DNA of 64,000 nucleotides from Planococcus sp. SK3692 (GTDB lineage Bacteria > Bacillota > Bacilli > Bacillales_A > Planococcaceae). The position numbers and the translations under genes were made by a program. Position 1 is the stretch's first letter, and each line of letters opens with the position of its first letter. Positions 24,391-33,358 of the stretch are shown in pieces. Below the pieces are notes generated by a model. It made no database searches and was not told the origin of the DNA. It saw only the letters and a list, made by a program, of their open reading frames with translations. The stretch spans positions 1,092,698 to 1,156,697 of the forward strand of contig NZ_JARCHV010000001.1 in NCBI RefSeq assembly GCF_028890485.2, read 5' to 3'.

Positions 24391-25731
24391 CTATGCGCTT
24401 TCTTCTTTCTTCGGCTCTTCCGGAATGATCTGGTTCAATGCGATCGCCATAAAGCAGGCGATGGTTATGCCAGATCCGCCGAACAACAATTTGATAACTT
24501 CCGGAAACGCGTTCATTGCATCGGGTACTTGGCTTAATCCGAGTCCGAATACCAAAGACAGTCCAATGATGATCTTGGCTCTTTCATTCAAAGGTTCTGA
24601 TGTCAGGATGTCTATCCCAGTTAAGGTGATCTGGGAAAAGATGATGACGGTCGCGCCGCCAATAACTGCTGGGGGCATCGTGGAGATTAAAGCTCCAATC
24701 TTAGGGATAAGGCCTGCCAATATTAAAAATCCAGCGCCCAGAGCTACGACATATCTGCTCATGACTTTTGTAAATGCGATCATCCCTACATTTTGGCTAA
24801 ACGAGGTATTCGGCAAGGAATTAAAGATTGCGCCAAGAGATGAGGTGAAGCCATTGGCGATGACTGATCCGGAAAGCTCTTTTTCCGTGGGTTCCCTGCC
24901 CGCTCCCCCGGTCGTCATGGCTGTCACATCGCCAACAGTCTCAACAGATGTCACGATAAACATGATCATCATAGGAAGGATCGCTCCCCAGTAAAATTCC
25001 ATCGGGAAATAAAATGGCTGCGGAACGGAAAACCAGGCAGCTTCTCGGATAGGCCCAAATTCGACCATCCCGAGCGGCAGCGCCACCATATAGCCAATGA
25101 CGATGCCGATTAAAATGGAGGACGTTTTCGCCATTCCGGTTGCATATCGATTTAAAAAGAGCACAATCGCAAGTACCAGTAAAGCGACCAACCAGTTTTT
25201 AGCTGACCCGAAACTTGCAGACCCACTGCCTCCAGCCATCGACACAATCCCTGTTGGCAACAGGGACAAACCGATCGTCAGGACCACCGTACCGGTGACA
25301 ATTTTCGGAAAGAATCTTCTTATTTTCCTGATGAAAAATCCTAAAGCGCCGCCGAATAAACCGCCGATCAGGCTGGCACCCAATAATCCGCCGATGCCGT
25401 AGGAGCCGGCGATGACGAGATTGGTCGGCAGAAACCCAAAGCTCGTACCCATTACGACCGGGAGCCGCGCGCCGACCAGCCATATTGGGTAACATTGGAT
25501 GATCGTTGCAATTCCAGCCATGACCATGGCGCTTTGAATCAAGATCGTCAAATCCGCTCCGGTGATGCCGACCGCACCTGCAATGATAATCGGGACAGCC
25601 ACATTCCCTAAAAACATTGCGAAAATGTGCTGCAATCCTAGCGGTATGGCTTCTCTTAATGGAGGCACACCATCCACATCGTATTTATTGGTATTCCTAG
25701 CCTTCGTGTCAGCTCCAACTACTTCCCTCAT
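24391..25731 (-). CDS. NCS2 family xanthine/uric acid-type permease, 446 aa
   Basis: Nucleobase:cation symporter of the NCS2 family, imports purines (xanthine or urate most likely) with a proton. Family motifs: LQHIFAMF (about residue 32), the helix 8 motif SVETVGDVTA and the NAT-like NSLPNTSFSQNVG in helix 10. About fourteen membrane segments. The ATG at 25731 follows AAGAGGTG; an upstream ATG six codons earlier would put the ribosome site inside the gene. It lies 30 bp after a glycosyltransferase gene and is probably cotranscribed with it, an unusual partner. No purine riboswitch is seen directly upstream. Confidence 0.9.
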   Translation of the reverse strand: MREVVGADTKARNTNKYDVDGVPPLREAIPLGLQHIFAMFLGNVAVPIIIAGAVGITGADLTILIQSAMVMAGIATIIQCYPIWLVGARLPVVMGTSFGFLPTNLVIAGSYGIGGLLGASLIGGLFGGALGFFIRKIRRFFPKIVTGTVVLTIGLSLLPTGIVSMAGGSGSASFGSAKNWLVALLVLAIVLFLNRYATGMAKTSSILIGIVIGYMVALPLGMVEFGPIREAAWFSVPQPFYFPMEFYWGAILPMMIMFIVTSVETVGDVTAMTTGGAGREPTEKELSGSVIANGFTSSLGAIFNSLPNTSFSQNVGMIAFTKVMSRYVVALGAGFLILAGLIPKIGALISTMPPAVIGGATVIIFSQITLTGIDILTSEPLNERAKIIIGLSLVFGLGLSQVPDAMNAFPEVIKLLFGGSGITIACFMAIALNQIIPEEPKKEESA

Positions 25732-25761
25732 AAAACACCTCTTTTCCATTTTCTTTAGCTA

Positions 25762-27063
25762 TTATTCAATCTCCAATATTTTCTTCACGGCATAATCTGC
25801 GCCGCGTTCTCTTGAGACGTTTCGCCAATACTTCAAATTGTCTTTAGAAACCTCTTCTATCTCATTCAATGCCTTGGCCAATTGTTCCTTGCTGAAATTA
25901 TTCGGATCCAATACTTTTCCTAATTTATGCTTCTCAATGTCATAGGCGATATTAAACTGATCACTGGAAAACGGCAGGATGACCATCTCTTTTCCGTGGT
26001 ACATCGCTTCTGTCAAGGTGTTGCAGCCGCCGTGGAAAACGACGGTGTCGACATATTGCATCAGCGCGACTTGAGGGATGAAACCTTCAATGATCGTATT
26101 GGGCGAGCTGTGTTTTTGTAATTCCTCCGCATGGCTGCCTGCCGATACGATCAATAGCGCATCCGGATGGCTTTCTCTCGCCGAGATGATGAGTTTTTCC
26201 AACACGTCTTTTCTATTCGATAAAAACGTCCCCAAACTGATCATGATGATTTTTTCGTCTGTCTCTATTTTTTCCAGCCAATATTCATCTAACGCAACCG
26301 CTTGGAATGAATTCCCGATGAATAATTCCTTCGGGTTGTCATCAGTTTCTTCAATATTGTTGAAATCAAAATAATTGTAGATGACCGCGATGTCAGAGAC
26401 TAAGCTAAACGCATTGCTGATGGTTTCAATCGACTTATTCTCTGTGATAATTGCGTTGAAAACTTCCGTGAATTCTTGTTGTGTTTGGGTGGAAACTTGC
26501 TTGAGCTTCGCCAACTCTTCTTCGCTGACCGTGATCGCCTGTGGCCAGTTTTTCGGCACATTGAAATAGCGCCCGTCCCGTGGGATCGTATTCGGATGAG
26601 GCGGACAAAAGGTGACAAAAGGCAGCCCCAGGAAATACAAGCTCAACGTAACCGAGTACGATAAGATGTCCACCACATAAAGATCGACGTCCAAAGAATC
26701 GTCTATCGCTTTGATTTTATCGATCAATTCTTGCGGATTGTAGAGCATATCCGCCTTTCTGTGGCGGGACTGCGTGATCAAGGTTTCCGCCGCCCCTTTT
26801 TTGGTCGACTCAAAGAATTCTTCCAATCTCATTCTTTCCGCTTCCGGTTGTACGGTGTCTTCACTTGTCCCCGTATTTTTATTGGCGCTGATGTCGATTT
26901 CGTAAAAGTTCAAGTTTTCTTCCAGGATTTTTTCCTGAAAGTCGATGCTGCAGCCAACTGTCACTTCGGCGCCGTGTTCTTGAAAACTTTTGGCCAACAC
27001 CAGCAAAGGATTGAAATGCGAATAGAAAGGCGGGCTGATCACAAAGATTTTTTTATACTTCAT
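25762..27063 (-). CDS. GT1-type (MGT-like) glycosyltransferase, 433 aa
   Basis: UDP-sugar-dependent glycosyltransferase with GT-B fold. The N-terminal acceptor domain starts with IFVISPPFYSHFNPLLVLAK, typical of macrolide/UDP-glucosyl transferases. The nucleotide-sugar motif is present as EGFIPQVALMQYVDTVVFHG followed by GCNTLTEAMYHGKEMVILPF. The start overlaps the end of the upstream GT4 gene by 11 bp, so the two are made together. The acceptor is unknown: lipid, small molecule and antibiotic are all possible. Confidence 0.88.
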   Translation of the reverse strand: MKYKKIFVISPPFYSHFNPLLVLAKSFQEHGAEVTVGCSIDFQEKILEENLNFYEIDISANKNTGTSEDTVQPEAERMRLEEFFESTKKGAAETLITQSRHRKADMLYNPQELIDKIKAIDDSLDVDLYVVDILSYSVTLSLYFLGLPFVTFCPPHPNTIPRDGRYFNVPKNWPQAITVSEEELAKLKQVSTQTQQEFTEVFNAIITENKSIETISNAFSLVSDIAVIYNYFDFNNIEETDDNPKELFIGNSFQAVALDEYWLEKIETDEKIIMISLGTFLSNRKDVLEKLIISARESHPDALLIVSAGSHAEELQKHSSPNTIIEGFIPQVALMQYVDTVVFHGGCNTLTEAMYHGKEMVILPFSSDQFNIAYDIEKHKLGKVLDPNNFSKEQLAKALNEIEEVSKDNLKYWRNVSRERGADYAVKKILEIE

Positions 27064-29092
27064 TTTCTTTTTCTCCTTTTACAGACACGTAAAATGACGC
27101 AAACTCATTGGAAATGTTTTGAATCGAAAAGTTTTCTTCTACCGTTTTTTGCCCTGCGGCTTGAATTTTTCGAATTGCCTCTTGATCGACTGCCGAATCA
27201 TATAGATGGGTTTCCGCGTCTTTCGCAATCGTTTCCCAATTGCTCGTATCGATCAAAAATCCATTTTCCCCATTCTTCATATAACTTTTCACGCCGCCTT
27301 TTACCGGACCAAGGGTGAGGAATCCAATCGACATCGCTTCTAAAATCGCAATGCCAAACTCTTCTTTCGCACTCGAGCACAGGTAGATATGCGGATAGTC
27401 AAAGTCCTGCTGGATAATCTTCCTTTCCAGCGATCTGATATCCCCGTTCGACATGGCCCCTTGATGCATGAACCTGCCGTTGAATTGAGGATTTTGTTTC
27501 ACGTAATCATTGAAGAAATCGATGACCATTGCTTCTTCTGGACTCGGCTTCTCCATGTCTCCCCCGATGATGAGCAGGTTATGCGTTTCCGAGAGCTTGG
27601 AGTTTGCCCACGCTTGCAACAGTTCCATCTGCCCTTTTAACACAGCCAGTCTCCCAACGTTTAAGATGATCGGTTTTTCGAAAAACGCTTGATTCGTTTC
27701 GCTCCATTCCATCAATTGCGTTGAATAGGCAGCGTTGTCTTCTGTATCAGTGGATTGGCCTGTTTGGATGCCTTCACCGATCATTTTGATTTTCCCGTCT
27801 ACACCGGGTTCTTGAAATTGAGGGAAATAAACCGCAAGTTCTGTTTTCACCTCTTCATTCCCGATCCCAACGATTCCATCGCTTGTGCGGATCAATTCGT
27901 CGCCAATTTTGATCTTGTTCAGTTTTTCAATCAGCTCGTTAAATCCCAGTTCTTTTAACTGCCCCGATGCATCAAACATCGTTCGGTGCGGGTCTGGCGT
28001 GAGCGTGAAGACCAATTTGCTGTTTAACTCTTTATTTAAATGAGCCACCGCTTTTGAGGCATTGTCCAAAAACCGGATATGAAACACATCGGGCTTGATG
28101 TTTGAACGCTTTAAAAAATTGGCGATCTGCCGTTTGATGAACAGCTCTCGTTTGATGAACTTGTCTGATCTAGACTGGTCCAAATAGATGGGCAACCGGA
28201 TGAATATGTGTTTATCGCCGTGGAAACTAATAAACGGCTTATGGGATTCTTGCGTGATGGTAATCGTAAACACGTGGGAGATCCGGCTGTCTTTTGATAC
28301 CTCTTCACCCAGTCCTTTTAATAATACGGCTAAGCCCCCATTATTCCCTTTTCCGCTATCTTCAAAATCGCCATAAAACATCGACTGCAAAATGGAAATG
28401 CCTTGCTTTTCGAATGTAAACTCGCTTTCGAGAAAGTCCAAGTAACTGTCCATAAACACTCGGTTGTTTTCATTCATCACATTGTTCTGCACAACGGATG
28501 GATCCAAAGCTTCCGTTGGATACACATTTTTCAACAAATTGATTCCCTGGATCTTTATACTATCCGGGTAATCCGAAGCCAATAATTTGGAAATAGCATC
28601 TTGAAATCCTTTTCTGCTAAAACGCTCCATATAATCCAGCAGCAGAGAAATAATCTCCAAATCCTGTTGGTATTTCTCCAGCATAAATGAGAGATCGCCA
28701 TCACTTAAACTATCGATGCCGCATTCGATACAAATATCGAGAACATGATAAAGCTTTTGGCTATCGTAGTCTTGGCTTGCTAGCAGGGCTTTTATTTTCC
28801 CCTCTAGTATTTGTTTAGTCTCACCATCCAATGCGTTTAAAACCGCATCTACGATAAATCGGTCTGTCGTTGGATGCTCTCCTAAAAACGAGATCCATTC
28901 ATTTATTTCGCTTTCACTTAATTGTTGTTTCAGCTCCAGCTGCCTGATCGTTCGAATTTGCTCGATCACTTTGGTTTCATCGGAGTTTATCGCCTTGCTG
29001 TTATGTATGTACTCATCTAAAAATTGAAGAGGATAACTATAATTGCTGCCTTGATCGTACACACGATTTCTAAACTCAATAAACTCGTTCAT
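27053..29092 (-). CDS. GT4 family glycosyltransferase with N-terminal helical domain, 679 aa
   Basis: Retaining GT-B glycosyltransferase in the C-terminal 440 residues, with the donor-site motifs NVGRLAVLKGQMELLQAW (about 476-493) and SSAKEEFGIAILEAMSIGF (about 584-602). The first 220 residues are an all-helical, HEAT-like extension of no recognised family. The domain from 235 to 330 contains the GNNGGLAVLLKGLGEE glycine loop, as in sucrose-synthase-like enzymes. First gene of an operon with GT1 and NCS2 genes. Ribosome site GGAGGA. Product of the pathway is unknown. Confidence 0.85.
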   Translation of the reverse strand: MNEFIEFRNRVYDQGSNYSYPLQFLDEYIHNSKAINSDETKVIEQIRTIRQLELKQQLSESEINEWISFLGEHPTTDRFIVDAVLNALDGETKQILEGKIKALLASQDYDSQKLYHVLDICIECGIDSLSDGDLSFMLEKYQQDLEIISLLLDYMERFSRKGFQDAISKLLASDYPDSIKIQGINLLKNVYPTEALDPSVVQNNVMNENNRVFMDSYLDFLESEFTFEKQGISILQSMFYGDFEDSGKGNNGGLAVLLKGLGEEVSKDSRISHVFTITITQESHKPFISFHGDKHIFIRLPIYLDQSRSDKFIKRELFIKRQIANFLKRSNIKPDVFHIRFLDNASKAVAHLNKELNSKLVFTLTPDPHRTMFDASGQLKELGFNELIEKLNKIKIGDELIRTSDGIVGIGNEEVKTELAVYFPQFQEPGVDGKIKMIGEGIQTGQSTDTEDNAAYSTQLMEWSETNQAFFEKPIILNVGRLAVLKGQMELLQAWANSKLSETHNLLIIGGDMEKPSPEEAMVIDFFNDYVKQNPQFNGRFMHQGAMSNGDIRSLERKIIQQDFDYPHIYLCSSAKEEFGIAILEAMSIGFLTLGPVKGGVKSYMKNGENGFLIDTSNWETIAKDAETHLYDSAVDQEAIRKIQAAGQKTVEENFSIQNISNEFASFYVSVKGEKENEV

Positions 29093-29559
29093 TTTTCATC
29101 CTCCGATGCGTTTAGCAGATTAATTTCTTCCTATTCTATACCACAGATGGTGCTACTATATACGCAGACGCTTGTTCATTTTCTTTAATAAAACGAAGGA
29201 TGCCAATTAATTCCAAAAATATTGAAGCAATTAGGGGCAAATATACTCCATTCCTTATACAGTATTTCTTCATGCTGTAGCGTTTGCTGGACAAGCGGAC
29301 ACAAGGGATAACGGGTGAGTCAGTTGTCGCGAATTTACATGCGAACACAAGTGATTTCCGATCGAAACTATCATTATCATTAATTGGATAAAACGAGATC
29401 TTTTTGATATATTTACACGTGGGCAAGGTGTACAATATAGCTATATTTTAGGGAGTCATAGCTATCGCAATTAGACGCTATCATAGCGAGCCGACAAATT
29501 ACATAATCGTTGAAAGCCTGTTCCCTTTTATCACATTCGTTTAAAAGGAGGGTACGCAG
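29093..29559. other. Gap of 467 bp without a supported gene
   Basis: A leftward open frame of 99 codons (29136-29435) lacks a ribosome site and a protein-like composition, so I do not call it. A TACAAT box at 29431 and a small TATAGCTATA palindrome at 29436-29445 may belong to the promoter of the downstream lapA-like gene, but the -35 spacing is poor. Confidence 0.4.
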
Positions 29560-29829
29560 ATGAAACTCCAGTCGCTCGTGTTGATCGCGTTTGCGTTCGC
29601 TGTCTTGATCACCATTTTCGCAGTTATTAATGTGGACACGGTGCCTGTCAATTTTGTTTTCGGCACTGCGGATTGGCCGCTGATCCTTGTCATCTTGGTT
29701 TCTGCATTGATGGGATTCCTGTTAAGTGGATCGGTGGCGCTTGCCAAGATTTACTCTTTGCAAAAAGACATGAAAGCCATGCAAAAAGGCAATCCTGTCA
29801 AACAGAAGAAAAACGTCTCTGCTTCGTAA
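29560..29829 (+). CDS. LapA-domain (DUF1049) membrane protein, 89 aa
   Basis: Small two-helix membrane protein of the LapA/DUF1049 family. Helices span about residues 5-25 and 40-62, with the family NVDTVPVNFVFGTADWPLIL stretch between them, and a basic coiled tail follows (SLQKDMKAMQKG, then KQKKN). In Gram-negative bacteria LapA works with LapB on lipopolysaccharide assembly; in Firmicutes the role is unknown. Ribosome site AAAAGGAGGG. Single gene. Confidence 0.88.
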   Translation: MKLQSLVLIAFAFAVLITIFAVINVDTVPVNFVFGTADWPLILVILVSALMGFLLSGSVALAKIYSLQKDMKAMQKGNPVKQKKNVSAS

Positions 29830-29886
29830 ATTTCCAGTTGCTGCTTGAGAGAGACCGATGTGGAACAGGCCAATCGCCATAGGAAT

Positions 29887-29912
29887 GCCCCTTATCTATG
29901 GGGGCTCTTTTT
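29887..29912 (+). terminator. Terminator of the lapA-like gene
   Basis: GCCCC (29887-29891) and GGGGC (29901-29905) with an 8-nt loop and a T-rich tail. Confidence 0.7.
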
Positions 29913-29922
29913 GATGGAACAC

Positions 29923-29956
29923 AAAAGCCGTATCCGACATTTTGGATACGGCTTTT
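29923..29956. terminator. Second terminator, bidirectional
   Basis: AAAAGCCGTATCC (29923-29935) pairs perfectly with GGATACGGCTTTT (29944-29956). It serves the convergent gene ending at 29969. A very similar hairpin occurs at 40648-40688. Confidence 0.85.
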
Positions 29957-29968
29957 GCATCTGACGAT

Positions 29969-30436
29969 TTATTTATGAACAGCGGTAATCTCTTCCATCA
30001 ACCCGACCCAATCGCCCCGCTTGAAATCATACAACTCCAACTCGGTTTTTCTCAAAACCATATGGACGCTGTCGAATTTCTCGTCCGAGCGGAAGCGCCA
30101 CCAGCTTTTCGCCGTTGACGTTTTTGTGCCTGGCTCAAAATACGTCAAGGTGATCTCCGGATCGACGATGTCTTCCACTCGGTCAATATCCAGCAAATTA
30201 TGCGGGAAATCGATATAAAGGCCGAGCGCCGATTTATGCGGCGTAATGGACCCGATTTTATATTCCGAGTGCGCGTCCCTCTTCTCGATCTCGTCACTCC
30301 ACGGAACCGGGTGATCGCTCAAGATCAATATCCGTCCGTCCTCACTCGTTTCAACCCGGCAATTCGGCAGGCTGTTAAAGACGTCTGTCATTTCGCTCAT
30401 TTTCTCTTCGACCATTCTGTTCATTTCGCTATCCAT
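29969..30436 (-). CDS. Hypothetical protein, 155 aa (or 151 aa)
   Basis: Not recognised. Soluble, acidic, mixed alpha/beta, with a Trp-rich C-terminal half (KSWWRFRSDEKFDSVHMVLR). No signal peptide or membrane segment. The first ATG (30436) directly abuts GAAAGG, which is too close; the ATG four codons later (30424) has better spacing, so the true start is uncertain. Confidence 0.7.
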   Translation of the reverse strand: MDSEMNRMVEEKMSEMTDVFNSLPNCRVETSEDGRILILSDHPVPWSDEIEKRDAHSEYKIGSITPHKSALGLYIDFPHNLLDIDRVEDIVDPEITLTYFEPGTKTSTAKSWWRFRSDEKFDSVHMVLRKTELELYDFKRGDWVGLMEEITAVHK

Positions 30437-30684
30437 CCTTTCAACGCTTCTATATGTTTATGAATGCTGCACAAGCTACACTATAAGGCAGCGCCGTTTA
30501 TTTTCTGTTTCACTACTTGTTATTCTATCACGCAGTTTGCTAGTCTTATATTTAAAGTTTATTTCTAACATCCCCTTGAAGTGGCTGCTCTTAGGAATTT
30601 TAAAATCGGTTACAGGGTATGTTCATAGAAAGGTTCAAGCAGCTTTTTAAAAATGAAGCAACAAGGGAAGGATGTGATGGCCCA

Positions 30685-31641
30685 ATGACTTACGTTTTAT
30701 TATTGGTCGGATTCGCGCTGTTAATTAAAGGCGCCGATTATTTTGTAGAAGGAGCGTCAAAAATAGCGCAAAGCCTGAGAGTTTCGCCGTTATTGATCGG
30801 CTTGACGGTTGTCGCGTTCGGCACCAGCGCTCCGGAAGCGTCCGTCAGTTTTATCGCCGCCTTGGAAGGAAGCAGCGAAGTGGCGATCGGGAACGTCGTT
30901 GGCAGCAATATCTTCAACATCACGCTTATTTTAGGTGCTACCGCGCTCGTTTTCCCGTTGATGGTTCAAAGCGATACCATCCGCAAAGAAATCCCGTTCG
31001 CCTTGCTCAGTGCTGTGGCATTGCTCGTGTTGATCAGCGACCAGCAACTCCAATCTTTGGACAACAACTTCATTACCCGAACAGAAGGCATTGTGCTGTT
31101 GCTGTTCTTCGCCATCTTTCTTTATTATATCTTCGAAGTGGCACGGAAAGACCGCCGGAATAGCGAAGACACGCACGCCGACGAAGCGAAAAAACACTGG
31201 GTCAAGAATTCATTGTTAACGGTTGGCGGACTGGCCGGCATCATTTTCGGCGGCAGCCTCGTCGTCGAAAACAGCGTCCAGATCGCGCTGTCACTTGGGA
31301 TGAGCGAAACCTTGGTCGGCTTGACGATCGTCGCGGTGGGTACCTCCCTTCCCGAACTGGTCACTTCGATAACGGCCGCTTTGAAAAAACAAGTCGACAT
31401 CGCGTTGGGGAACATCATCGGCAGCAATATCTTCAATATCTTCTTTGTATTGGGTACTTCAGCCGTGATTCACCCGTTAACCGTCGACTCGAAAATCTTT
31501 ACGGACATCTTTCTGATGATTGCGGTGACCATTCTATTGATGATTCTCTCCAGAACCAAGTACACAGTTTCGAGAATCGAAGGTGGGCTCTTGGCCGCCA
31601 TTTATATTGTTTATTTAGTCTTTATCATTGTACGGAATTAA
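30685..31641 (+). CDS. CaCA family Na+/Ca2+ antiporter (YrbG-like), 318 aa
   Basis: Calcium/cation exchanger with two inverted alpha-repeats of five helices. The repeats carry the diagnostic pairs GTSAPEASVS and GNVVGSNIFN (first half) and GTSLPELVTS and GNIIGSNIFN (second half), which form the ion site. A charged cytoplasmic loop of about 25 residues separates the halves (KDRRNSEDTHADEAKKHW). The start at 30685 gives the usual N-terminus TYVLLLVGFALLIKGADYF; a longer frame from 30619 adds a non-family extension. Ribosome site AAGGGAAGGA is somewhat far (12 nt). Confidence 0.93.
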   Translation: MTYVLLLVGFALLIKGADYFVEGASKIAQSLRVSPLLIGLTVVAFGTSAPEASVSFIAALEGSSEVAIGNVVGSNIFNITLILGATALVFPLMVQSDTIRKEIPFALLSAVALLVLISDQQLQSLDNNFITRTEGIVLLLFFAIFLYYIFEVARKDRRNSEDTHADEAKKHWVKNSLLTVGGLAGIIFGGSLVVENSVQIALSLGMSETLVGLTIVAVGTSLPELVTSITAALKKQVDIALGNIIGSNIFNIFFVLGTSAVIHPLTVDSKIFTDIFLMIAVTILLMILSRTKYTVSRIEGGLLAAIYIVYLVFIIVRN

Positions 31642-31657
31642 CCAGCACGAATGAAAA

Positions 31658-31706
31658 ACGATCTTGCAAGAGGCAACTCCATGCCCTTTACAAGATCGTC
31701 TTTTTT
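31658..31706. terminator. Bidirectional terminator
   Basis: ACGATCTTG (31658-31666) pairs with CAAGATCGT (31691-31699), with a further inner stem AGAGGCA/TGCCCTT, then a T run. Shared by convergent genes ending at 31641 and 31709. Confidence 0.85.
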
Positions 31707-31708
31707 AA

Positions 31709-33028
31709 TTATAAGAACAATAAGCCCAATCCAATGACCACACCGCTCACGACCAACACAATGACACAAAAGCCCATGATATCTTTCGCTTTGAGCCCGG
31801 CGATGGCGAGTGCCGGCAATGCCCAGAACGGTTGGATCATATTTGTCCAGGCGTCGCCCCATGCCACAGCCATAGCGACTTTTGCCGGATCGCTGCCGAG
31901 CATTTCTGCAGCCTCCAGCATGATCGGTGCTTGGACTGCCCACTGTCCGCCACCAGACGGCACGAAAAAGTTCACAAGCCCAGCACTTAAGAATGCGAAT
32001 AGCGGGAAGGTATCGGCTGTGGAGATGCTGACGAACGCTTCTGAAATGACTGCCGCGAGTCCCGAAGCTGTCATCATGCCCATGATGCCTGCATAAAACG
32101 GGAACTGGACGATGATGGCGCCTGCCCCTTTAACTGCTTCCTGGACGGCGCTCAAATACTTGCGCGGCGTTCCGTGGAACAGGATGCCGAGGAACAAGAA
32201 CATAAAGTTGACCAAATCAAGCGTCAACGCAAAACCATTGTTGACGAAATAATAGACGATAAATGCAATTCCTAAAGCCCCAATGACCATAGATAAGATC
32301 CAGCTGTTCTCCAATCGTTCTGCTGGGGTCATATCGGCTTTTGACGGCAGTTCTTCAACCGGCGGGTCGACCAGCACTTTGGGATCGACGGTCACCGTAT
32401 CTTCTTTTCTCGGCATCATCAGGCGGTTCAATAGCGGTACGATGATCACTAAAGCCGCGATGATGATTAAATTATAGCTGGCAAAAATCGTTTCCGATGT
32501 CGGGATGATGCCAATCGCATCAGCAAACGGATGGCCTTCCGTGGCGATGGATAACGGGATAGACCCCGAGAATCCAGCGTGCCAAATCAAGAACCCAGAA
32601 TAGGCACTTGCAATGAGCAATCGGTAATCGACGTTATCGACGCGCTTTGCCAATTCTTTTGCGAACAAAGCCCCGATCACCAAGCCGAAGCCCCAGTTAA
32701 TCCAACTTGCCGCAAGCGACACAACCGTCACCCACAGAATGGCACTGCCCGGCGACTTCGCAAAACTCGCAAGCTTGCCAAGCCCCTTTTTAAAAATCGG
32801 GCTGCTCGCCAGTACAAAGCCCGTGACCAGCACCAGCACCATTTGCATCGAGAACGCTAGCAGCGCCCAGAACCCTTCCCCCCAGAACGCCACCATCTGA
32901 ACAGGTGACGAATCCGTTAAGCCCAAGCCTAACCCGAAGACGACGACCGTCAAGATAATCACGAATAGGAATGGATCAGGTAAATAACGTTCCATTAAAT
33001 TGTTCGAAAAACGTGTAATCGCTTTCAA
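31709..33028 (-). CDS. atoE: AtoE-type short-chain fatty acid transporter, 439 aa
   Basis: Polytopic membrane protein of the short-chain fatty acid uptake family. Conserved parts are the N-terminus FSNNLMERYLPDPFLFVIIL, the ASWINWGFGLVIGALFAKEL stretch near residue 108, and NFFVPSGGGQWAVQAPIM near residue 355. About ten to twelve helices with a soluble loop at 205-235. The start codon is TTG at 33028, with AAAAGGGG ten bases before it. Single gene; no acyl-CoA transferase is adjacent, so the carried acid is unclear. Confidence 0.9.
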   Translation of the reverse strand: MKAITRFSNNLMERYLPDPFLFVIILTVVVFGLGLGLTDSSPVQMVAFWGEGFWALLAFSMQMVLVLVTGFVLASSPIFKKGLGKLASFAKSPGSAILWVTVVSLAASWINWGFGLVIGALFAKELAKRVDNVDYRLLIASAYSGFLIWHAGFSGSIPLSIATEGHPFADAIGIIPTSETIFASYNLIIIAALVIIVPLLNRLMMPRKEDTVTVDPKVLVDPPVEELPSKADMTPAERLENSWILSMVIGALGIAFIVYYFVNNGFALTLDLVNFMFLFLGILFHGTPRKYLSAVQEAVKGAGAIIVQFPFYAGIMGMMTASGLAAVISEAFVSISTADTFPLFAFLSAGLVNFFVPSGGGQWAVQAPIMLEAAEMLGSDPAKVAMAVAWGDAWTNMIQPFWALPALAIAGLKAKDIMGFCVIVLVVSGVVIGLGLLFL

Positions 33029-33130
33029 TTTCTGACTCCCCTTTTGTCTAAATCCTCACTGCCCTTCCAATGCTACCTTATTTGGGCTGGTTCGTCTGCG
33101 GAAAACCGGAAAAAAAGTTCGAACAGGCTT

Positions 33131-33151
33131 GTCCCTGTGCACCACACAATT
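33131..33151 (-). repeat. REP-like unit in reverse orientation
   Basis: The reverse complement of the unit (GTCCCTGTGCACCACACAA core). It is the only inverted copy in the window and faces the forward unit at 33264. Confidence 0.85.
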
Positions 33152-33263
33152 CATACACAACTTATAAATGTACATAATAGAACAAACCTCCCGTAAAATA
33201 GGACTTAAGAGGATCGCAGGTTGTATAAAGCATAAATTGTAGCGTATTATCAGAATCGTTTAG

Positions 33264-33284
33264 AATTGTTTCGTGCACAGGGAC
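33264..33284 (+). repeat. REP-like unit, forward, single
   Basis: Unit with one change (TTGTTTCGTGCACAGGGAC). Together with 33131-33151 it forms a convergent pair 112 bp apart instead of the usual 44-bp tandem pair. Both lie in the 330-bp divergent gap between the atoE-like and SDR genes. Confidence 0.8.
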
Positions 33285-33358
33285 ATTTTCTCACCCGATT
33301 ATCAAAAGCTACATTAGGGTACAGGTAACTAGAATCGATCACATTAGGAGCTGAGCTT

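Noticed and set aside
24227..25761. Purine riboswitch for the NCS2 permease
   Set aside because: The permease follows a glycosyltransferase gene by 30 bp, so there is no room for an aptamer and no xpt-pbuX type hairpin set is visible.
29136..29435. Leftward 99-codon reading frame
   Set aside because: No ribosome site at any start and no protein-like pattern. It lies in a promoter region.
1..33284. CRISPR array made of the recurring 21-bp unit
   Set aside because: The units come in isolated pairs spread over 33 kb with genes between them, the spacers are similar to each other, and there are no cas genes.
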